From positions 5,910,668 through 5,974,667 of the forward strand of contig SMSO01000032.1 of assembly GCA_004764695.1 (NCBI GenBank): a stretch of 64,000 bases of DNA, given 5' to 3'. Positions 18,901 through 27,061 of this stretch are shown here, piece after piece. The position numbers and the translations under genes are program-made. The first letter of the stretch is position 1. Each line of letters begins with the position of its first letter. The DNA comes from Schizochytrium sp. TIO01 (lineage: Eukaryota; Sar; Bigyra; Thraustochytrida; Thraustochytriidae). The notes beneath the pieces were generated by a model. It did not search any database and was not told where the DNA came from. It saw only the letters and a program-made list of their open reading frames with translations.

Positions 18901-20025
18901 ATATGCAGACAAAAACGACCAAAGTTTGTGCCTATTATTGAAGGGCAATTTGGTTTCCAAGGTGTCGGTAAAGTTCTTCATAGTCGTGTCATAGTCGCAG
19001 CTTGTCATAGACGACTGGTCACCTAGTTCTCTGCAGAGGCATTCCATGGCCGTTTCTAGTGAAACAATAGGTTTCCCGTTACGGAAAAAGTCTCCAATGC
19101 GTTCCTCGAGATAGGTCTTCATCGACGAGTCAGAGCTAGTTCGTGATCTCATCTTATCAAAAACCACCTGACGAACATTACCCATGGGATACTTGGTATT
19201 ATCTTTAAGGAACGATAGATAATGCGCAGCTATTTCATAGACCAGATACGAGACAACGGATTTACCACCATCGCTGGTGGCTCTATGTTTCAGTGCTTCT
19301 TCTTCTTTCCCTACAGACGAGGCTACATTGGTCCGGACTGGTAAGTTGGTGACTTTCTTCTCAGGTGTTGTGTATGGGTCGTTTTCAGATGCATGTGTAT
19401 CCTTAGCAGGTGCTGTTCTTGTCTTCTCCTCGTTTAGCATCTGGCGATCTTTACCGTTCACAGTGAGTGTGTCTATGTTATCACGAGAGGAGCGTTGTAC
19501 CTGAAAAATATCATAGGCGACTTGTGAAGAGAGAATGGACGAGAAAAACGTCATCTTGCCCGAATGGTTGATCACTGTACCGTCAATCATACCAGCCAAA
19601 ACACGCAGACTACTATCGAGGCCAGTAGATTTGGTTGTTTCATCGAGAAAGGCTAACATGACGAGTTTAGAATATGCTCCAACCGTTTTACGTAGTTTTA
19701 CAATGTCCGATGCAGGACTGAGATCAACATTGTTACAAAGACGGCGTTTCAGCTTGTCCGATTCGGCCACGGTAAGGTCAGAGCGATATGCAGTCATTGT
19801 CAGAACCACAATCGCTTGCATGTCAATTTCTTTTCCATCATAAACCTCATCAGTAATGGATTCTACTATGCGTGGACACACTTTAGTAGTATCGACATAA
19901 GCGGAAAAAGGTACGACCTTTTTATTCTCACATATAAACGCACTAGCCACTGTAGCAAACGCATTGGCGAACGAGGAGAAAACAACCTCAAATTCTTCAC
20001 CATCTGTAGAACTGGATGATGCCAT
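15997..20025 (-). CDS. Giant acidic protein with repeated helical modules and SUMO-interaction-like motif
   Basis: 1342 aa, ATG at 20025. At least four segments of about 220-260 aa share a pattern: a helix ending in YLxFIK or similar (AAHYLSFLKDN, ARLYLNFIKES, AEEYLDIVSKS, AKRLIKFIERQ), a middle part, then a helix of the type FVQAIKGSFRHNI / FSAAIEGSFMNNL / FISAISDVFMNNI. A degenerate first and last unit may also exist. Between modules are acidic linkers, one a perfect 25-codon duplication of the D/E tract (about nt 17140-17260). Near the C-terminus KVIILDSDESGSDSD matches a SUMO-interaction motif (hydrophobic core plus acidic/phosphoserine tail). It is followed by basic, serine-rich tracts (SRKKSKKKKRGARK) likely to be nuclear signals. 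Function unknown; a scaffold role is inference. Confidence 0.8.
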   Translation of the reverse strand: MASSSSTDGEEFEVVFSSFANAFATVASAFICENKKVVPFSAYVDTTKVCPRIVESITDEVYDGKEIDMQAIVVLTMTAYRSDLTVAESDKLKRRLCNNVDLSPASDIVKLRKTVGAYSKLVMLAFLDETTKSTGLDSSLRVLAGMIDGTVINHSGKMTFFSSILSSQVAYDIFQVQRSSRDNIDTLTVNGKDRQMLNEEKTRTAPAKDTHASENDPYTTPEKKVTNLPVRTNVASSVGKEEEALKHRATSDGGKSVVSYLVYEIAAHYLSFLKDNTKYPMGNVRQVVFDKMRSRTSSDSSMKTYLEERIGDFFRNGKPIVSLETAMECLCRELGDQSSMTSCDYDTTMKNFTDTLETKLPFNNRHKLWSFLSAYVSFTFIEFARTPRYDHSAQTNFSFFCASKLFPINFSRSQAAVGRFQDFSAAIEGSFMNNLTDPNSELYFEVPDISNIEDEPVTGVEDNDDSDDESKPLAHNSRTETSDTTTATVDPTTPMLDVARLYLNFIKESKDFEMEAIGMMFLQNLTGKGNSMTHDEASRNISTQIEKFFARQHFTIVWDRVVSFLAGKYNHASRNDKTYEESASYIDSLPACVPRVQRPEEVFNAMKCYFVRSFLAFGKSLNDVDSTSGALNSILESPGNDCDAIGMFISAISDVFMNNIAHPSRESSYNVRTVNSQETAQTTQTTTAPYPKETVDSEDFFEFSNHRRYGGDKVSHAAYTFAEEYLDIVSKSSYPPPKLGKDLFEHLHKTQNMTRQDFDKFIRMCLDGVFEDNNLFYYLIDAIDSMPASVVGNREKMDQVTEDTKHPPYGLDLDNVTDLQSAIDFIASYITDHVIDSRNNASLLFDWNTIFTTPNQDLTDRQANRYKDFVQAIKGSFRHNIILFDQEPKYLVPKYAHKEDDILTEDEEDEDDEEEDEDGEEEEEDEEEDNDGDYKEDEDGEEEEEDEEEDNDGDYKEGEDGDDEEEEEQDQDQEKERKKQPPASELQVERSDTTREDSAIPEDALQIAKRLIKFIERQYNDALRKIRQILNLPNDGDAILGDIENDIKMYLEESPNVTSGINTALIYLAGLHTKHVRRNLSPYRHAHSEVKESKTKMETLQKKSWPKSLSDKKDVLSQWVGTLFLSALSTFGHGQGDEGAPYNTLNMYDSLLVPDQRTSYAQKCVFRGFISCLAFNVTKMLMYEVPDDTKYIFCIPEGSKHQQTKESNTNTGEKKVIILDSDESGSDSDGAQGDIRSAHSDNSSTSDFEPTKKPVKASSSSQVSTGTKRKADDGEPLLGRNKEYTSGRTLDAKKQKVTEEVSGNFQNNHSGKSSQSSRKKSKKKKRGARKADKETKTKTYNL

Positions 20026-20035
20026 GATGTAAATT

Positions 20036-20290
20036 GTCGATTGACAGTCGCGGTCGCGGTAATGAGACTGTCACCTGTTGTTTATTTTTCCACCTTTGTC
20101 CTGGGAATGTCAATTGACAGTCGCGGTCGCGGTAATATGAGATTTCCACTTGTTGTTTATTTTTCCACCTTTGTCCCTGGATTGTCGACTGACAGTCGCG
20201 GTCGCGGTAATGAGATTCCCACTTGTTGTTTATTTTCTCCACCTTTGTCCTGTGATTGTCAGTTGACAGTCGCGGTCGCGGTAATAAAAT
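20036..20290. repeat. 73-75 bp tandem array with CGCGGTCGCGG core
   Basis: Four copies of GACAGTCGCGGTCGCGGTAA (starts 20043, 20116, 20191, 20265) separated by conserved CTTGTTGTTTATTTT and CCACCTTTGTCC. It lies immediately upstream of the 1342-aa gene start, so promoter or enhancer use is possible. Small frames through it are repeat artefacts. Confidence 0.9.
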
Positions 20291-20384
20291 CCTTGTTCGT
20301 TGAAAAATTTTCACGATGCGGTTTTATTTTCGAGGTCTTGTGCACTCCTGGAAAGCCAACCTACTCAGTGACGGAAGTTAGGAT

Positions 20385-20546
20385 AGGCTAACCTAACCTA
20401 AAAGATGTCCTCGCAAAAATCTAACCTAACCTAAAAGATGTCCTCGCAAAAATCTAACCTAACCTAAAAGGTGTCCTCGCAAAAATCTAACCTAACCTAA
20501 AAGGTGTCCTCGTCAAGATCTAACCTAACCTAACCTAACCTAAAAA
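20385..20546. repeat. 33-bp tandem array with CTAACC telomere-like tract
   Basis: Four 33-bp units (CTAACCTAACCTAAAAG, then GTGTCCTCGCAAAAAT; phase points 20407, 20440, 20473, 20506) end in a run of about five CTAAC pentamers, i.e. (TTAGG)n on the other strand. Confidence 0.9.
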
Positions 20547-21126
20547 GTGCGTCGTTGGTTCTTTTCTTTAAAAAAGGAGGTTGTTTAACAGGGGTACAGG
20601 GTGAATGTGTACCACCGTTTTTAATTCAACCCACTCTTTAAAAAGAAGAGAAAAGCTGTACTAGTGATTAGTTAGGGTAAATGTGTAAGGTTAGATAAAT
20701 TGGTGAGTGAGGGCAAGAAGTTGAATAGACACGGGGAGGACGGCAAGCTGTACGAGTTGAAGAAGTTGTATATGCACGGCGTTGTTGGCGATGGCGATTT
20801 GCAGAGGTGCAAGCGTGTGAAGAAGTCGGCGGGGCGGGAAAGGCAATCCGCCACAAAGCAATCGTAGACGATCAAGAGCGAATGGAGCACAGGCGGCACG
20901 CGGATGGCGCGCAGGCAGCGGGCGGCGGGCAGCGGGAGGGCGAAGGCGAGGGCGAGGGCGAGGGCGAGGGCGGCACTCAGGCAGGGCAGGGCAGGGCAGG
21001 CCCGATGCGCGTGGTGCAAGGCTATGGGTCTGTTGGATGACTTGAGTTTTGGTTTTAGGAGTTAGGTGTTTGGTTGAAGTTTTGGTTTGATGTTGATGCC
21101 TGGGTTAGTTCGATTAAGGTGATAGT
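20547..21126. other. Gene-free segment with GC-rich patch
   Basis: No convincing gene. It contains a GC-rich patch (about 20800-21010) with a GAGGGC hexamer microrepeat around 20940 and GGCAGG repeats. This composition differs from the AT-leaning flanks. Open frames here (for example minus 20672-21019) are made by the repeat and lack an upstream motif. Confidence 0.6.
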
Positions 21127-21852
21127 TTAAGGTGGTGGTAGGTCTGCTCCTTTGTAAGAAGGGAATGCATAAGCAATTGTATTGTTGTTCTTAAAGTAAG
21201 GTGCGAAAGTTACGATTGGATCTTTGGAAAGGTCAGGAATTTGCGGGGAAGTAACAAATGCTTGCTGCGCGGGCGGGCGTGTAAAGGGGAACGGGCGGAC
21301 GGAAACTTGGAGGAACTGGTCGTGGCGATTATAACAGAGGAGAGTTGCAAATACAGATTGTATGGTGTCCGGGTTGTTTAAGATGGCGACTACGATTTCA
21401 TGTAGAAAACGCGCCTTCCATAATCGCAGTTCTAAGTCAATGATGTTGGTTGATAAGTCGGCGTTTGTGAAAAAGAGAGGCTGATGAGTGGTAATGTGTC
21501 TTAGGGTTGAAATTTGGCGTGCGATTGTTTGTAATGCAAGAACATTCCTGCGTGCGAATTTTGTGGCTTCCTTTTGAGGGAGGTCTGTTATTTGAAGTAG
21601 AGGAGTGAATGGGTATGAATCCGATTCAGCTTTATATTCGGGGTAGTCGTAAATTCCGTGACGAGTTGTCCAGTGTTGCGCGTAATGAACAAATAGGTTG
21701 ATGGTAAGGAGGATGATGGAATGTTCCTTGGATTTTAGTAAGTTGTTGCCCGAGTCAGTGGTTGTAATGTAGTCGCGCGTTTGCGTAGTCTTGTTGTAAA
21801 CTGATACGTCTACGGCCGTGAGCGTTGCTTGGTAGTAGTAGGAGTCACTCAT
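21127..21852 (-). CDS. Hypothetical protein, Thr/Pro-rich, C-biased coding strand
   Basis: 241 aa with ATG at 21852, preceded by AGCAAACACCTAAC 6 bp upstream. The protein is rich in T, P, Q and N and ends in proline (YKGADLPPP). A central helical part includes NLLKSKEHSIILLTINLFVH. Its coding strand is unusually rich in C and A and poor in G, like the orphan gene at 44557 and unlike most neighbours. No known domain. The two C-biased genes could share a replication/transcription history or origin. Confidence 0.6.
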   Translation of the reverse strand: MSDSYYYQATLTAVDVSVYNKTTQTRDYITTTDSGNNLLKSKEHSIILLTINLFVHYAQHWTTRHGIYDYPEYKAESDSYPFTPLLQITDLPQKEATKFARRNVLALQTIARQISTLRHITTHQPLFFTNADLSTNIIDLELRLWKARFLHEIVVAILNNPDTIQSVFATLLCYNRHDQFLQVSVRPFPFTRPPAQQAFVTSPQIPDLSKDPIVTFAPYFKNNNTIAYAFPSYKGADLPPP

Positions 21853-21858
21853 CGTTGA

Positions 21859-21872
21859 GTTAGGTGTTTGCT
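21859..21872 (-). promoter_or_regulatory. Upstream motif variant AGCAAACACCTAAC
   Basis: One-base variant of AGCAAACCCCTAAC, 6 bp before the ATG at 21852. Confidence 0.5.
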
Positions 21873-21915
21873 TGTGTGTGTCTTAGTGATTACAGTTTAC
21901 TTGATCGATGGAGTA

Positions 21916-21930
21916 CTTCGAGAATGTTCC
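21916..21930 (+). promoter_or_regulatory. Perfect three-unit heat-shock-element consensus
   Basis: CTTCGAGAATGTTCC fits nTTCnnGAAnnTTCn exactly. It is 64 bp upstream of the ATG at 21852. The segment GTTCCTCGGTTGTTTC, with its following CCGATGCG, is repeated at about 22011, but the second copy lacks the GAA unit. Confidence 0.4.
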
Positions 21931-22060
21931 TCGGTTGTTTCTTTTCAAGTTCCGATGCGACGGAGAGTGATGTGTAATAAGGACTGTATGCTATCTTGAG
22001 GAACAAGCTGCGTTCCTCGGTTGTTTCTTTTCAAATTCCGATGCGGCGGAGAGTGAATCA
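21926..22060. repeat. Direct repeat pair in upstream region
   Basis: GTTCCTCGGTTGTTTCTTTT and the following TTCCGATGCG...CGGAGAGTGA occur twice, about 87 bp apart. Between 22060 and 22162 there is only an A-run and no other feature. Confidence 0.75.
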
Positions 22061-22162
22061 ATGGTAATAGTTAAGGTGATGTTTCAAAAAAAAAATTAAT
22101 TTCATTAAGTAGCTTTCTAGGTCTCGTTCACCCGAGTGTAGATCGACTAGTGGTCGGTAAGA

Positions 22163-22351
22163 TTAGTTAGAGAACTTGGATTCACTCATGGTGTGTTTAC
22201 TAGCATCGCTGAAGAGGTTTTTCAAGCTAGATATTTCGACCTTCTGAGAGAAACGGTTTGATTTCTTGTTGGGCTTGATAGGTGCATAGCAGGCCGAGTG
22301 TTGGTTGAATGATTTGGGCTTGACAGGCGTTGATTGGCGGCGGGACTCCAT
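22163..22351 (-). CDS. Small basic protein, 62 aa, hypothetical
   Basis: ATG at 22351, a basic Ser/Lys-rich polypeptide (KPKSFNQHSACYAPIKPNKK). Support comes from an ATG start, position between genes and a G/T-rich upstream region (22383-22422) with degenerate AACAAAACCCAAAC motifs. It is short enough to be chance. Not recognised. Confidence 0.4.
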   Translation of the reverse strand: MESRRQSTPVKPKSFNQHSACYAPIKPNKKSNRFSQKVEISSLKNLFSDASKHTMSESKFSN

Positions 22352-22382
22352 CTTGGTCAGCTTACTCTGTCAAGATTTTTTG

Positions 22383-22422
22383 TGTTTGTTGAGTTTTGTG
22401 ATTGGTGTTTGGGTTTTGTTGA
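22383..22422 (-). promoter_or_regulatory. Degenerate AAAACCCAAACACC motifs
   Basis: Minus strand reads CAACAAAACCCAAACACC followed by CACAAAACTCAACAAAC, two related words 32-70 bp upstream of ATG 22351. Confidence 0.4.
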
Positions 22423-22539
22423 TCGGATTTTCATTGTGTCCATTTCAACTATTTTAATCAATGATTTTTTAAAAATGGTCTATGAAAAAGGGGTCTATGA
22501 ATACTTCTCGAAAAAATGCGAGCCTCTGAGACTTTGGGC

Positions 22540-22573
22540 AAAAAAGGCATGTTGAAGCCTTATGGCCTTTTTT
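22540..22573. terminator. Hairpin with A/T-run arms
   Basis: AAAAAAGGCAT, 11-nt loop, then ATGGCCTTTTTT form an imperfect hairpin (one bulged G) about 125 bp beyond the stop of the 22696-24105 gene. This could be a transcription end signal. The remainder of 22352-22695 holds no gene I can support. Confidence 0.35.
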
Positions 22574-22695
22574 GGAGTCATGCTATTTGACGTGCGCTTG
22601 CGCTAATTGTTTCGATGTGGGTGTTATAATGCTTTTTTTGGCCCCCGACCGACAAAAATGATAGTTTATAAGTTCTTAAAAAATAGTTTTGATTT

Positions 22696-24105
22696 TTAGT
22701 TTGGGAATAACAAGGTGCTTACAGCGTTACGGAAAGATTCCACACAGATGGTAGCCGCCTCACCAAAGAAGAGGTTGCTGTCATCATCATCCCAAGATAG
22801 GTCGTTGACGGTCGATTGGTGCTGAACGAGACATGCTGTGTATTGTGTGAATAAATAGAACTGCTCATCTGCCTTAGCGAGGTCTTTCACGGTTTCCAAG
22901 CTGAGTTTGGCCTTGAGGCTTGAAGACAATTTGGCAGTGTCCATCAAAGTGTCAAGAATTGTCTGTTCAATTGATTCATCTGCACGATTGTTGAAGTATC
23001 TCATCATCATTGATGCCAAATAAGCACAGCCAGGCTTATAGAATTCTAGTACTACCTTTTCTAGCTCAGCGTATTCAGTGATGTTGTTATCTTTAACGTA
23101 CTTTTCGCATGTACGCGTAAGACTCTGGGTGACCTCATGATATTCAATTGCGTTTACTTTGGACTGGAAATATCTCAAATATTCTTTGAGATCCCTCCGC
23201 TTCATAGGTCGAGGCATCGTTTTACCTTCTAGACGCGATTTGTAATCCGTGGCATCGCACCGCATCACTGTTAGGGCATCGTTCCTACAGTGTCTGAAGA
23301 GTTTGCCTAAAATATAGACAGGTGACTTATCCTCAAGTGACTCCTCGGACAAGTCATCGGTCTGCTTCTTGGCCTGCTTCTCCTGCTGGACCTGCTGCTG
23401 CTCCTGCGGCTCGACCTGCTGCTCGGCCTGCTGCTCGACCGGCTGCTCGACCGGCTGCTCGACCGGCTGCTCCTGCTGCTCGGCCTGCTGGGCCTCCTGC
23501 TGGGCCTCCTGCTCGACCTGCTGCTGGGCCTCCTGCTCGGCCTGCTGCTGGGCCTCCTGCTCGGCCTGCTGCTGGGCCTCCTGCTCGGCCTCCTGCTCGG
23601 ACTTGATTTGTTTGAGCTTGGGCTGAACAGGATGGTCATCCTGGCCATCACAGTCTACCTGGTCCAGCTTGCGCTTCCGTACCTCGACAATTTCAACAAA
23701 CTGATCATCATCGCTTTCAAGCTCGGTGTCGTCTCCTTGGCTGCAGCGCGACGCTTGGCTGGATCCGTGTGCAGGTGATTCGCAGACGAACTCAACATCC
23801 TGATCCTGGTCATCAATGGGGGAGTTGGGGGGTGTGCAAGAAACGAAGTGCACCTCCTCCTCATCGTCCTCCACGCCATTTTCCCGGTTCTGCAGATAAA
23901 CTCTGAGCATCTCGTCCTGGGAATGGCTTCCCGGTGCTACTGACGAGGTAATGGGTGAAGCCTGAAGACTGTGCTTGATGATGTTGCGCTTGCGAGGCTC
24001 GAAGCCGAGTTGGAGGAGGTCGCGGGCCCTCAGGTGCATCTGGAGAGCACGGTTGCGAGTAATGATGCCTTGGTAAAGGCGAGCGCGGCTGCGAGTCATA
24101 ACCAT
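22696..24105 (-). CDS. Hypothetical protein with Q/E-rich repeat tract
   Basis: 469 aa, ATG at 24105 (a second in-frame ATG follows two codons later). The N-terminus is basic (TRSRARLYQGIITRNRALQM). Then come acidic flexible segments, a basic cluster (EVRKRKLDQVD) and a ~75-residue tract of AEQEAQQQ-type repeats (nt 23370-23600) encoded by GAG/CAG-rich codons. The C-terminal ~200 residues are helical and may be the only folded domain. Five GTTTTGGTTTTG-type motifs lie 60-140 bp upstream. The repeat is GC-rich compared with its surroundings, suggesting microsatellite-like expansion. Not recognised. Confidence 0.72.
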   Translation of the reverse strand: MVMTRSRARLYQGIITRNRALQMHLRARDLLQLGFEPRKRNIIKHSLQASPITSSVAPGSHSQDEMLRVYLQNRENGVEDDEEEVHFVSCTPPNSPIDDQDQDVEFVCESPAHGSSQASRCSQGDDTELESDDDQFVEIVEVRKRKLDQVDCDGQDDHPVQPKLKQIKSEQEAEQEAQQQAEQEAQQQAEQEAQQQVEQEAQQEAQQAEQQEQPVEQPVEQPVEQQAEQQVEPQEQQQVQQEKQAKKQTDDLSEESLEDKSPVYILGKLFRHCRNDALTVMRCDATDYKSRLEGKTMPRPMKRRDLKEYLRYFQSKVNAIEYHEVTQSLTRTCEKYVKDNNITEYAELEKVVLEFYKPGCAYLASMMMRYFNNRADESIEQTILDTLMDTAKLSSSLKAKLSLETVKDLAKADEQFYLFTQYTACLVQHQSTVNDLSWDDDDSNLFFGEAATICVESFRNAVSTLLFPN

Positions 24106-24164
24106 GGTGCCTGGGTTACTTGGGTTGCTTAGACTGCTTGAGTTGCTTACGGTGACTGGGTGAA

Positions 24165-24244
24165 GTGTTTTGGTTTTGCTGCTTCAGAAGTTTTGGTTTT
24201 GCTTTGCTGATGTTTTGGTTTTGCTTTGCTGGTGTTTTGGTTTG
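24165..24244 (-). promoter_or_regulatory. Four-copy AGCAAAACCAAAAC cluster
   Basis: On the minus strand AGCAAAACCAAAAC occurs at 24167-24180 and related words at about 24190, 24211 and 24234, separated by short GCAAAG/CATCAGC links. The cluster begins 62 bp upstream of ATG 24105. Confidence 0.65.
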
Positions 24245-24440
24245 ATTCGTGATTAAATAGCGTGTTGTTGAGTGTTAGTATTACATATAGTGTATTCATA
24301 AGAAGTATGTTTAATAATTCATATTCATAGTGGATATCTTCTATGGATAAAAGTAAGTCGTGTACTATATTAGTGTATCTATAATAATATTCACTATCAA
24401 AATAATGTTTACTTTTCAACTGAATAAAGGATTGGAATGG

Positions 24441-24797
24441 AAGCCAGTCTTAAACTTAGCTTAGTCTGTGAAGTTGTTTCTGGTAAAGGTTGAGAGCATA
24501 TCAATCATGGTAAAAGAAAGGCGTAGTGCTTAGCTATCAGAGGTAGTGGTGCTAGAAACTTCCTCGGACGCTCCTCCGCTTCCCCCGCGTTGCGTTTGAT
24601 TGCGCGTGTGATTCAAGCCAGTCTTAGGCTTAGCTTAGTCTGTGAAGTTGTTTCTGGTTAAGGTTGAGAGTAAATCAATCATGGTAAAAGAAAGGCGTAG
24701 TGCGTAGCTATCAGAGGTAGTGGTGCTAGAAACTTCCTCGGACGCTCCTCCGCTTCCCCCGCGTTGCGTTTGATTGCGCGTGTGATTCAAGCCTGTC
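24441..24797. repeat. 174-bp tandem duplication
   Basis: Two near-identical copies (starts 24441 and 24615), including CTTAGCTTAGTCTGTGAAG, AGGTAGTGGTGCTAGAAAC and a GC-rich tail CGCTCCTCCGCTTCCCCCG. No sustained frame. Conservation of the GC-rich tail could reflect a structured RNA, but recent duplication explains it equally well. Confidence 0.85.
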
Positions 24798-24974
24798 TTA
24801 GGCTGTCGCTTGATGCGCTATAATTGATCGAGTATTCCCGGGCCTTTATTCTAGAACTCCCGATACACGTTTTGGAAGATTTGTGATGGAATATAAGTCA
24901 AGGATATAGGGAGTGAAATGAAAAGAAATGTAGATGAAATTCATTACCTGTTTAAAGAAAAGAAAACTTGGTTT

Positions 24975-25742
24975 TCAGTTGTCCATTCTAATTTGTTGGG
25001 GAAAGAGTTCACACCAGTTGAATGCAAAACGCGTGACGATTGCGTACATGTGCTTATCACCAAATGTAAAAGTGCTAGATGGTAAAATAGACGTGTAATC
25101 ATCTGGTGTAAGAACAATTGCATCTAAGAAATGAATGGTCATTTCTAGCAAAGCTTCCGTCCGTAGATCGTGTACAGCTTTGTAGACGTTTTCAAATTCT
25201 TTAAGTTCTGGAAACTTATATCTTCCAAAAGCCACCCACAGTCCTTGAATCGCGCTCTTCTTAAGAAGGTTGTTATACTCGAAAAGGTGGATTTCGACGA
25301 GCTCATCAGCTCCACTCATACTTCCTATCACACCCGCCTTTTGAGTGAGTTCAGCACTCTTCTGCATCAGAAGTGCAGCAACAATGGCCCTGGCTATCAT
25401 GTAAGGGTCGGTAACAAAGTTCAAATCCTCGGATCCTGTGGCGCATTTGAAGTAGGGGGAGAAATTGCCCGCTGTGATTCGGTCTATGAACAGTTGCATT
25501 GCATCTAAGGCTTCACCCGTGGTGTAACTTGTTTTTTCTTTACTTGGCGGAGATGTTCGGATGCGGTCGTAAAAACAGGCTCGGAGGCGTTCATTCTGTT
25601 CCTCCGAGCATGGTTCAACAGAGAAGCGTTCATCTGATAAAATGTCGTCAATCTCATGATCTCCAGATGATAATGATGACATATAACCATCACTACTTTG
25701 ATCGTATGTGCCATCATAATCATCTTTTTTAGAGAATTGCAT
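24975..25742 (-). CDS. Hypothetical protein, acidic N-terminus plus helical domain
   Basis: 255 aa, ATG at 25742. The first ~60 residues are acidic and Ser-rich (YDQSSDGYMSSLSSGDHEID). Residues about 70-255 are helical, with hydrophobic helices such as PYMIARAIVAALLMQKSAEL and LRTEALLEMTIHFLDAIVL. No catalytic motif is seen. It belongs to the local group of orphans with a flexible N-terminus and a ~180 aa helical domain, and is the first gene before the cassette array. Confidence 0.68.
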   Translation of the reverse strand: MQFSKKDDYDGTYDQSSDGYMSSLSSGDHEIDDILSDERFSVEPCSEEQNERLRACFYDRIRTSPPSKEKTSYTTGEALDAMQLFIDRITAGNFSPYFKCATGSEDLNFVTDPYMIARAIVAALLMQKSAELTQKAGVIGSMSGADELVEIHLFEYNNLLKKSAIQGLWVAFGRYKFPELKEFENVYKAVHDLRTEALLEMTIHFLDAIVLTPDDYTSILPSSTFTFGDKHMYAIVTRFAFNWCELFPQQIRMDN

Positions 25743-25793
25743 CGTTTCGACAGTGCAGACTAAGACTCACGTTTAAAGTATTGGTTGCTTGAT

Positions 25794-25830
25794 ATTTTGG
25801 TTTTGTTAACGCGAGTGTTTTGGATTTGCT
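25794..25830 (-). promoter_or_regulatory. Two AGCAAAWCCAAAAC-type motifs
   Basis: AACAAAACCAAAAT and AGCAAATCCAAAAC, 52 and 75 bp upstream of ATG 25742. A two-unit TTCnnGAA site (CTTCGAGAAC, about 25909-25918) lies beyond them. Confidence 0.55.
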
Positions 25831-25974
25831 GAGCTGATTTGAGTTGATTGAATGTCAACTAAGAGAAAGAATACCAAAAGATAAATACTTCATTGTTCTT
25901 TTCTTGTTCTTCGAGAACACGGTTGACCCAAGGTGAGTTCCGCGGAAAGTTTCATCATTTGGGGTGGGTATAAT

Positions 25975-26186
25975 AGGGGGGTAGGGTGTAATTTAGTGTA
26001 AGGTCCTGTGAAGACTTTCTCAGATGACAAAGTACTGACAAGACTTCGGGTCTTCAGAAAAAAGGTCACTGAGAGGGGTTTTCAAACCAAAACGCCGCAG
26101 AAAATCTAGATAGTGACCCTTGCACAAAAAAAATAGGTATCGCTTTTATCGCTTTTATCGCTTTTATCGCTTTTATTAGGGGGGTA
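25975..26186 (-). repeat. Dispersed repeat, type A copy 1
   Basis: Reads on the minus strand from TACCCCCCTAATAAAAGCG through four GCGATAAAA units, TCACTATCTAGATTTTCTG, CGGCGTTTTGGTTTGAAAA, a dyad with one stem mismatch and a terminal TACCCCCCT. It begins 85 bp beyond the stop of the gene at 26271, in the gene's own orientation. Confidence 0.92.
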
Positions 26187-26270
26187 TGCAAGACGTTTGG
26201 AAATAATGGAGAACAATTTTATTTTAATTTTTTTTTACAAATTATCAATGTATAAGGTTTAGATGCATGT

Positions 26271-26927
26271 CTACTTGGATGCATAGAGGGCTTTTTGGAG
26301 CTGTCGGTTCCACTCTTTGGCATAATCGGCGATCGTACCGGGTTCGTTGTTCGGCGGAATCAGAGAAGTGAGGTTCTTGTACAAAAAGATAGAAAGAAGC
26401 GTTTGGTACACAGTAGAAACCAGTGGGCAGAGCTTGAAATCCGGATCGAAGACCTCTGCAATGTTGAATTTATTATAGCCCTCCCCACCCCGGGTCCTTC
26501 TATTGATCAGCACACCTGTCATGGCCTGAGCAAAGCTCGTTATGCGCTCTGTATCTCTACCTTTACCCGAGACAAAGAAGGAACCTTCGCCGAGGAAAGC
26601 TTTCCTTTCATTGGCAAGGAACTCGAAAATCATGTATGCTACAGCCGGGTAGGTGAACTTCATAGCATGGCCGGACACAGAGAGGCGACTCAGTACTCTC
26701 CGGAAGGTGTGAATTTGCCTTTTGATATGCATAGACGTGTCACCACGAGGGGTAATCGCAAATGCCTCCATAGCCTTATAGTCGGAAGCATAGAGCTTGA
26801 GCTCGCGGCACATGACGGTCTCCATGGTATTAAGATGCAGTTGGCGAGAACGGCGCGGACGGAAGCTGTAAGAGCCCTCCCGGCTAATCTGCGCCCGTCG
26901 AACGACCTTAGAGTTCATTGCAGTCAT
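26271..26927 (-). CDS. Orphan paralogue family 1, member 1
   Basis: 218 aa, ATG at 26927. Clearly paralogous to the gene at 27907: both share ELKLYASDYKAMEAFAIT / ELKLHASDYDLMEAFAMT, SFFVSGKGRDTER, KLCPLVSTVYQTLLS and the identical tail ending ALYASK. The first ~30 residues are basic and diverged. The remainder is helical without known motifs. It is the first of five cassettes. Repeat A lies 3' and two GTTTTGGTTTTGC motifs lie 5'. Function unknown; the gene's N-terminus diverges faster than its C-terminus. Confidence 0.75.
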   Translation of the reverse strand: MTAMNSKVVRRAQISREGSYSFRPRRSRQLHLNTMETVMCRELKLYASDYKAMEAFAITPRGDTSMHIKRQIHTFRRVLSRLSVSGHAMKFTYPAVAYMIFEFLANERKAFLGEGSFFVSGKGRDTERITSFAQAMTGVLINRRTRGGEGYNKFNIAEVFDPDFKLCPLVSTVYQTLLSIFLYKNLTSLIPPNNEPGTIADYAKEWNRQLQKALYASK

Positions 26928-26973
26928 CCTTACTGTTATTGATAAGCTACGCTAGGCCTCGGTGATCTTTGGT

Positions 26974-27008
26974 GTTTTGGTTTTGCTGGTTTGGTGTTTT
27001 GGTTTTGC
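26974..27008 (-). promoter_or_regulatory. Two GCAAAACCAAAACACC motifs
   Basis: Two perfect copies 47-80 bp upstream of ATG 26927. Confidence 0.6.
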
Positions 27009-27061
27009 ATCACTATGTTGATTATTATTTGGCAATTTGCGGCCGCATCGCTGCGCCGTGG

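Noticed and set aside
20672-21019. 115-aa minus-strand protein in the GC-rich patch
   Set aside because: Low-complexity LALALALA from a GAGGGC repeat, overlapping alternative frames on both strands, no upstream motif.
23370-23600. Cys-rich or Ala-Pro-rich plus-strand proteins
   Set aside because: Shadow frames of the GAG/CAG Q/E-rich coding repeat on the opposite strand.
24147-24419. 90-aa minus-strand protein upstream of the Q/E-rich gene
   Set aside because: Starts with TTG, ends in the promoter-motif cluster (KAKPKHQQ repeats are the motif translated).
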